DNA of 64,000 nucleotides from Clostridia bacterium (lineage in GTDB: Bacteria > Acidobacteriota > Terriglobia > Terriglobales > Acidobacteriaceae), in the NCBI GenBank assembly GCA_035561135.1, contig DATMYA010000063.1:1-64000 (forward strand), read 5' to 3'. A model generated the notes under the pieces. It was not told the origin of the DNA, searched no databases, and worked only from the letters and a program-made list of their open reading frames with translations. Made by a program: the position numbers and the translations under genes. Below are positions 60,984-64,000 of this stretch, in pieces. Numbering within the stretch: the stretch's first letter is position 1; every line of letters starts with the position of its first letter.

Positions 60984-62633
60984 CTAGCCCAGGTTAAGCG
61001 TCGGGAGATACGTTGGCGCTTTGCGCATCTTCGTCGACTGTTCGTAGGCATAAGCGACCTTGATCAGCACAGGTTCGCTCCAGGCGCGTCCGAAGAAAGA
61101 AACTCCTATCGGTAGCCCGAAGATGAATCCCATCGGCACATTGATGTTGGGGTAACCAGCGACGGCGGCCAGACTGGTGCTGCTGCCGGTGAAGTGATCT
61201 CCGTTGACCAGATCGGTAGGCCAGGCTGCGTTCCCGGTCGGTGCGACCAGCGCATCCAGTCGATGCTTGTCCATAACTGCGTCGATGCCCTCCTGGCGCG
61301 AAAGGCGTCGACAGTCGGCAAGGCTTTTCAGGTAGTCAGGAGTTGTGAGCGGCCCTTTGGCTTCGGCCAGCGCCAGCATTTCCTGTCCGAAGTATCGAAG
61401 CTCGCGCTCGCGGTTCTTTTCGTTGAAGTCGATCAACTCCTTCAGCGTGTGGACGGGCGAATTGGAACCAAGGGTTGCGAAGTAGGCATTCAGACCGGCC
61501 TTGAACTCGTAGAGCATCACCTCGAGTTCCGCATCATCAAACTTGCCTATTGTTGGAACATCGGCAGGGTCGATGATCTCCGCGCCAGCGCGCTTCATCG
61601 CCGTGATCGCCTCTTCGAAAACGAGATCGAGCGGAATGCTGTAACCGGCGTACTTGCGTACCACGCCGATGCGTGCGCCACGCAACCCGCTGGGGTCGAG
61701 GAATCGGGTGTAGTCCTGTTCGATCCTGGCCCGCGCAGCTTCCGTGGCATTGTCCGCAGGGTCAACCGCTGCAAGAATGCTCAGGAGTGCGGCGGCATCG
61801 GCGACGGTGCGCGTCATGGGTCCGGCGGTGTCCTGCGTGTGAGAAATTGGGATGATGCCGCTGCGCGATAGCAGCCCGACCGTGGGCTTGATGCCGACGA
61901 TTCCGTTCGAGCACGCCGGTGAGACGATGGAGCCATCCGTCTCCGTGCCCACCGCCAGCGCGCAGAGATTCGCGCTAACCGCCACGGCGGAACCGGAACT
62001 CGATCCCGAAGGGTTGCGGTCGAGCACGTAGGGATTACGCGTCTGGCCCCCGCGTCCGCTCCAGCCGCTGGTCGAGCGCGTAGAACGGAAGTTTGCCCAT
62101 TCGCTGCAATTCGTCTTACCGAGGATCACCGCTCCGGCTTCGCGCAGCCGCGCTACCACAAACGCATCTTTCGGCGGCTTGGAGCCCTGAAGCGCCAAAG
62201 ATCCGGCGGTGGTTTGCATCTTGTCCGCGCTGGCGATGTTGTCTTTTATAAGGATAGGGATTCCATGCAGAGGGCCGCGAACCTTGTCGGCCCGGCGCTC
62301 CTGGTCGCAACGATCGGCGATTGCCAAGGCATCGGGGTTGACCTCGATGACGGAGTTGAGCGAAGGCCCATGGCGGTCGATGGCATCGATGCGCGCGAGG
62401 TACTTCTGGGCCAGCGCCCGCGCAGTGTACTTCCCTGAGTCCAGCCCCTTCCGCAAATCATGCAGGCTTATCTCGTCCAGCTCAAAGCTGCCGGGCGTTG
62501 TTCTTTGCGCGGTTTGAGCGGATAGCAGTTCGGGAAACACGACAGCACCGGCGGCTCCGGCCACACTGGCTTTCAAAAATGTTCTTCGGCTATCGGCGAC
62601 AGGAACTGCACCCTTCTCGTTCTTCATCGTCAC
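60984..62633 (-). CDS. Tat-exported amidase-signature hydrolase
   Basis: This 549-residue amidase has a twin-arginine signal (SRRTFLKASVAGAAGAVVFP, residues 15-34), so it is folded before export. The amidase-signature triad is K130 in GIPILIKDN, with the serines of the NPSGSSSGSAVAVSA and TDGSIVSPA segments. The insertion PLHGIP and the long C-terminal lobe fit the GatA/fatty-acid-amide/peptide-amidase group. Since it is exported, it is not the tRNA-dependent GatA. Start: GTG at 62633 lies 5 bases after GGAG; an in-frame ATG at 62627 is an alternative. Substrate unknown. Confidence 0.88.
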   Translation of the reverse strand: MTMKNEKGAVPVADSRRTFLKASVAGAAGAVVFPELLSAQTAQRTTPGSFELDEISLHDLRKGLDSGKYTARALAQKYLARIDAIDRHGPSLNSVIEVNPDALAIADRCDQERRADKVRGPLHGIPILIKDNIASADKMQTTAGSLALQGSKPPKDAFVVARLREAGAVILGKTNCSEWANFRSTRSTSGWSGRGGQTRNPYVLDRNPSGSSSGSAVAVSANLCALAVGTETDGSIVSPACSNGIVGIKPTVGLLSRSGIIPISHTQDTAGPMTRTVADAAALLSILAAVDPADNATEAARARIEQDYTRFLDPSGLRGARIGVVRKYAGYSIPLDLVFEEAITAMKRAGAEIIDPADVPTIGKFDDAELEVMLYEFKAGLNAYFATLGSNSPVHTLKELIDFNEKNRERELRYFGQEMLALAEAKGPLTTPDYLKSLADCRRLSRQEGIDAVMDKHRLDALVAPTGNAAWPTDLVNGDHFTGSSTSLAAVAGYPNINVPMGFIFGLPIGVSFFGRAWSEPVLIKVAYAYEQSTKMRKAPTYLPTLNLG

Positions 62634-62950
62634 GTGAGCTCCTTTTCAAACAAGGAAGATTATTCTCTTTGCGCAATCCTAGCTACTTCGGAATTCGCTT
62701 CCGCTGCAAAAGTGCGCAGGTGAAGACGGAGTGCATTCGCGACTATAAGAATTTTGCGCGCATTGGCAGTTCCGCAATTAACATTCGATAAAGAAGAGAG
62801 TATGCCCCCGCCGTCGGCCGAAGTACCACCACAGTCTTCGGTATCGATGCGCGAGTTGGGATCAACACCGGTAGGCCGCCAAGCGATGGCCGAGTCGAGT
62901 AAGCGTGCGCTTGCATTTTCGGCGCAGCACCACAGACAGAAGGGTAGACA
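62634..62950. other. Intergenic region upstream of hydG
   Basis: These 317 bases lie between divergent genes. The only feature I could support weakly is a short plus-strand frame (62802-62966). I saw no FNR-type TTGAT-N4-ATCAA site that would indicate oxygen control. Confidence 0.5.
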
Positions 62951-62966
62951 GTGCAGAAGGAAGTGA
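62802..62966 (+). CDS. Possible 54-residue small protein overlapping hydG
   Basis: The frame starts MPPPSAEVPPQSSVSMREL after AAGAAGAGAG and ends with a basic tail (HHRQKGRQCRRK). Its stop lies 16 bases inside hydG, so it could act as a translational-coupling leader. There is no recognisable domain. It may equally be a chance frame; codon use is not decisive at this length. Confidence 0.25.
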   Translation: MPPPSAEVPPQSSVSMRELGSTPVGRQAMAESSKRALAFSAQHHRQKGRQCRRK

Positions 62967-64000
62967 AAGCGCAGTTCATTGATTCAGAACAGATCGACAA
63001 AACTCTAGTGCAGTCGCAAGCAGTCGACAACGCTTGCGTGCGCGACATCCTGGCGAAGGCGAAAGAGCTTCATGGGCTGGAGATGGCCGAGGTAGCTGCT
63101 TTGTCGGCGGTCACCGATCCGGGCTTAATTGAAGAGATGTTTGCCGCGGCGCGCCAGGTCAAGCAAGAAATCTACGGTTCGCGGCTGGTGCTCTTTGCGC
63201 CTCTTTACGTGTCCAACCGTTGCACGAACGAGTGCACCTATTGCGCTTTCCGCGCGCGAAACCAGGAAGTTACGCGCAGGACCCTTACGCAGGATGAGAT
63301 TGCGGCCGAGATTCGCGTCCTCCTCGAGCAAGGACACAAGCGCGTACTGCTGGTCGCCGGTGAATCGTATCCAGACAAAGAAGGCTTCAACTATGTTTTG
63401 AAATCGGTGGACACGATCTACAAAACGACCACCGGGCGCGGCGGAATTCGACGCGTGAACGTCAATGTCGCACCGCTTACTGTTGAGCAGTTCCGGGAAC
63501 TGAAAGCAGCCGACATCGGTGCATACCAGATCTTCCAGGAAACATACCATCGTGAGACTTATGCGCGCGTGCACGTGGCAGGAATGAAGCGTAACTACGA
63601 TTGGCGCGTCACGGCAGTGGAGCGGGCGATGGAAGCCGGCATTAGAGATGTTGGCATCGGGCCGCTCTTCGGCCTTGCGGACTGGCGCTATGAACTGCTG
63701 GCGCTGATGCAGCATATCCATCATTTGGAGTTGCGTTTCGGCTGTGGTCCGCACACGATCAGCGTGCCGCGACTTGAACCCGCGGTGGGCTCAGAGGTCG
63801 CAAGCCATCCGCCACATGCGGTGAGCGATGCCGATTTCCTGAAGATCATCGCTATCCTGCGGCTGGCCGTCCCGTCCACAGGCCTCGTGATGTCCACGCG
63901 TGAGTCTGCGGAGATTCGCCGCAAGAGTTACCAGATCGGCATTTCGCAGACATCGGCGGGTAGCCGCACTGACCCGGGCGGATACGAAGAGGTAGAGGGC
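62951..64000 (+). CDS. hydG: [FeFe]-hydrogenase maturase HydG, radical SAM (cut by right edge)
   Basis: This radical SAM tyrosine lyase makes the CO and CN ligands of the H-cluster. 350 codons are visible and the frame is open at the right edge; HydG is about 430-480 residues. The SAM cluster motif is C91-x3-C95-x2-C98 (CTNECTYC), inside LVLFAPLYVSN. Then come GHKRVLLVAGE, RRVNVNVAPLT, IFQETYHRETYARVH, DYxWR-like NYDWR, GPHTISVPRLEPA, AIRLAVPSTG-like ILRLAVPSTG and GISQTSAGSRT, all typical of HydG rather than ThiH. The C-terminal auxiliary-cluster domain lies outside. Start: GTG at 62951 after AAGGG; an in-frame TAG at 62945 excludes anything longer. Confidence 0.9.
   Translation, partial: MQKEVKAQFIDSEQIDKTLVQSQAVDNACVRDILAKAKELHGLEMAEVAALSAVTDPGLIEEMFAAARQVKQEIYGSRLVLFAPLYVSNRCTNECTYCAFRARNQEVTRRTLTQDEIAAEIRVLLEQGHKRVLLVAGESYPDKEGFNYVLKSVDTIYKTTTGRGGIRRVNVNVAPLTVEQFRELKAADIGAYQIFQETYHRETYARVHVAGMKRNYDWRVTAVERAMEAGIRDVGIGPLFGLADWRYELLALMQHIHHLELRFGCGPHTISVPRLEPAVGSEVASHPPHAVSDADFLKIIAILRLAVPSTGLVMSTRESAEIRRKSYQIGISQTSAGSRTDPGGYEEVEG

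Noticed and set aside
62951-64000. ThiH (tyrosine lyase of thiamine synthesis), suggested by thiG in the window
   Set aside because: Blocks such as RRVNVNV, QETYHRETYARVH, GPHTISVPRLEPA and LAVPSTG match HydG; ThiH has different sequence around the same positions. thiG is also 24 kb away.

Overview
The window reads as chromosome from an Acidobacteriota bacterium, probably Terriglobia. The indicators are two tandem secreted VWA proteins of the type expanded in Acidobacteria, a moderately high G+C content, and short degenerate intergenic repeats (cagacttcaga runs, taatcgggtaattg runs, tcctgag/tcgaagga elements). This assignment is inferred from gene content only. I saw no tRNA, rRNA, CRISPR array, insertion sequence or prophage, so the region is core-like with a few accessory islands.

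Layout. 1-3781: respiratory formate dehydrogenase fdnGHI, with fdnG cut by the left edge. 3935-9138 (minus): a periplasmic metallophosphatase and three nucleotide-sugar genes that include a TviB/TviC-like pair. 9319-15904 (minus): guaA, a membrane protein, leuS with an unusual N-terminal extension, and nfo. 16242-19931 (plus): DAHP synthase, a YncE-like propeller and a zinc ribbon-rhomboid-TPR protein. 20026-22278: two unrelated aldolases, divergent. 22376-28666 (mostly minus): VOC protein, RNase PH, glutamate racemase, GerM, amidase and DUF1015. 28917-31410: the VWA pair. 31630-37179: MccA/MccB-like transsulfuration pair, methyltransferase, cutA, phosphohexomutase and ftsB. 37245-43792 (minus): acyltransferase, thiG, serine hydrolase, fatty-acid CoA ligase and a TetR regulator. 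43996-44562: a peroxiredoxin whose active-site cysteine codon is an in-frame TGA. 44563-45415: a region with no convincing gene. 45416-50254: ABC-F ATPase, ABC exporter and enone reductase. 50679-56331: a tightly overlapping exopolysaccharide operon (PilZ-containing cellulose-synthase-like enzyme, TPR/beta-barrel exporter, GT-C glycosyltransferase). 56371-60254: the three serine-biosynthesis steps. 60299-62633: an ordinary Cys peroxiredoxin and a Tat-exported amidase. 62951 to the right edge: hydG, the [FeFe]-hydrogenase maturase.

The strongest discoveries are linked. The peroxiredoxin at 43996-44562 is best read as a selenoprotein with Sec82. The frame continues through TGA, the TGA sits exactly where a paralogue in the same window has its peroxidatic cysteine (FTGG-Cys), and a stem-loop fitting the bacterial SECIS pattern follows. 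The neighbouring formate dehydrogenase belongs to a family that usually carries selenocysteine, and hydG implies an [FeFe] hydrogenase, so the organism probably has an anaerobic formate/hydrogen side with selenium use. The second candidate of interest is the exopolysaccharide operon with a structured 5' leader.
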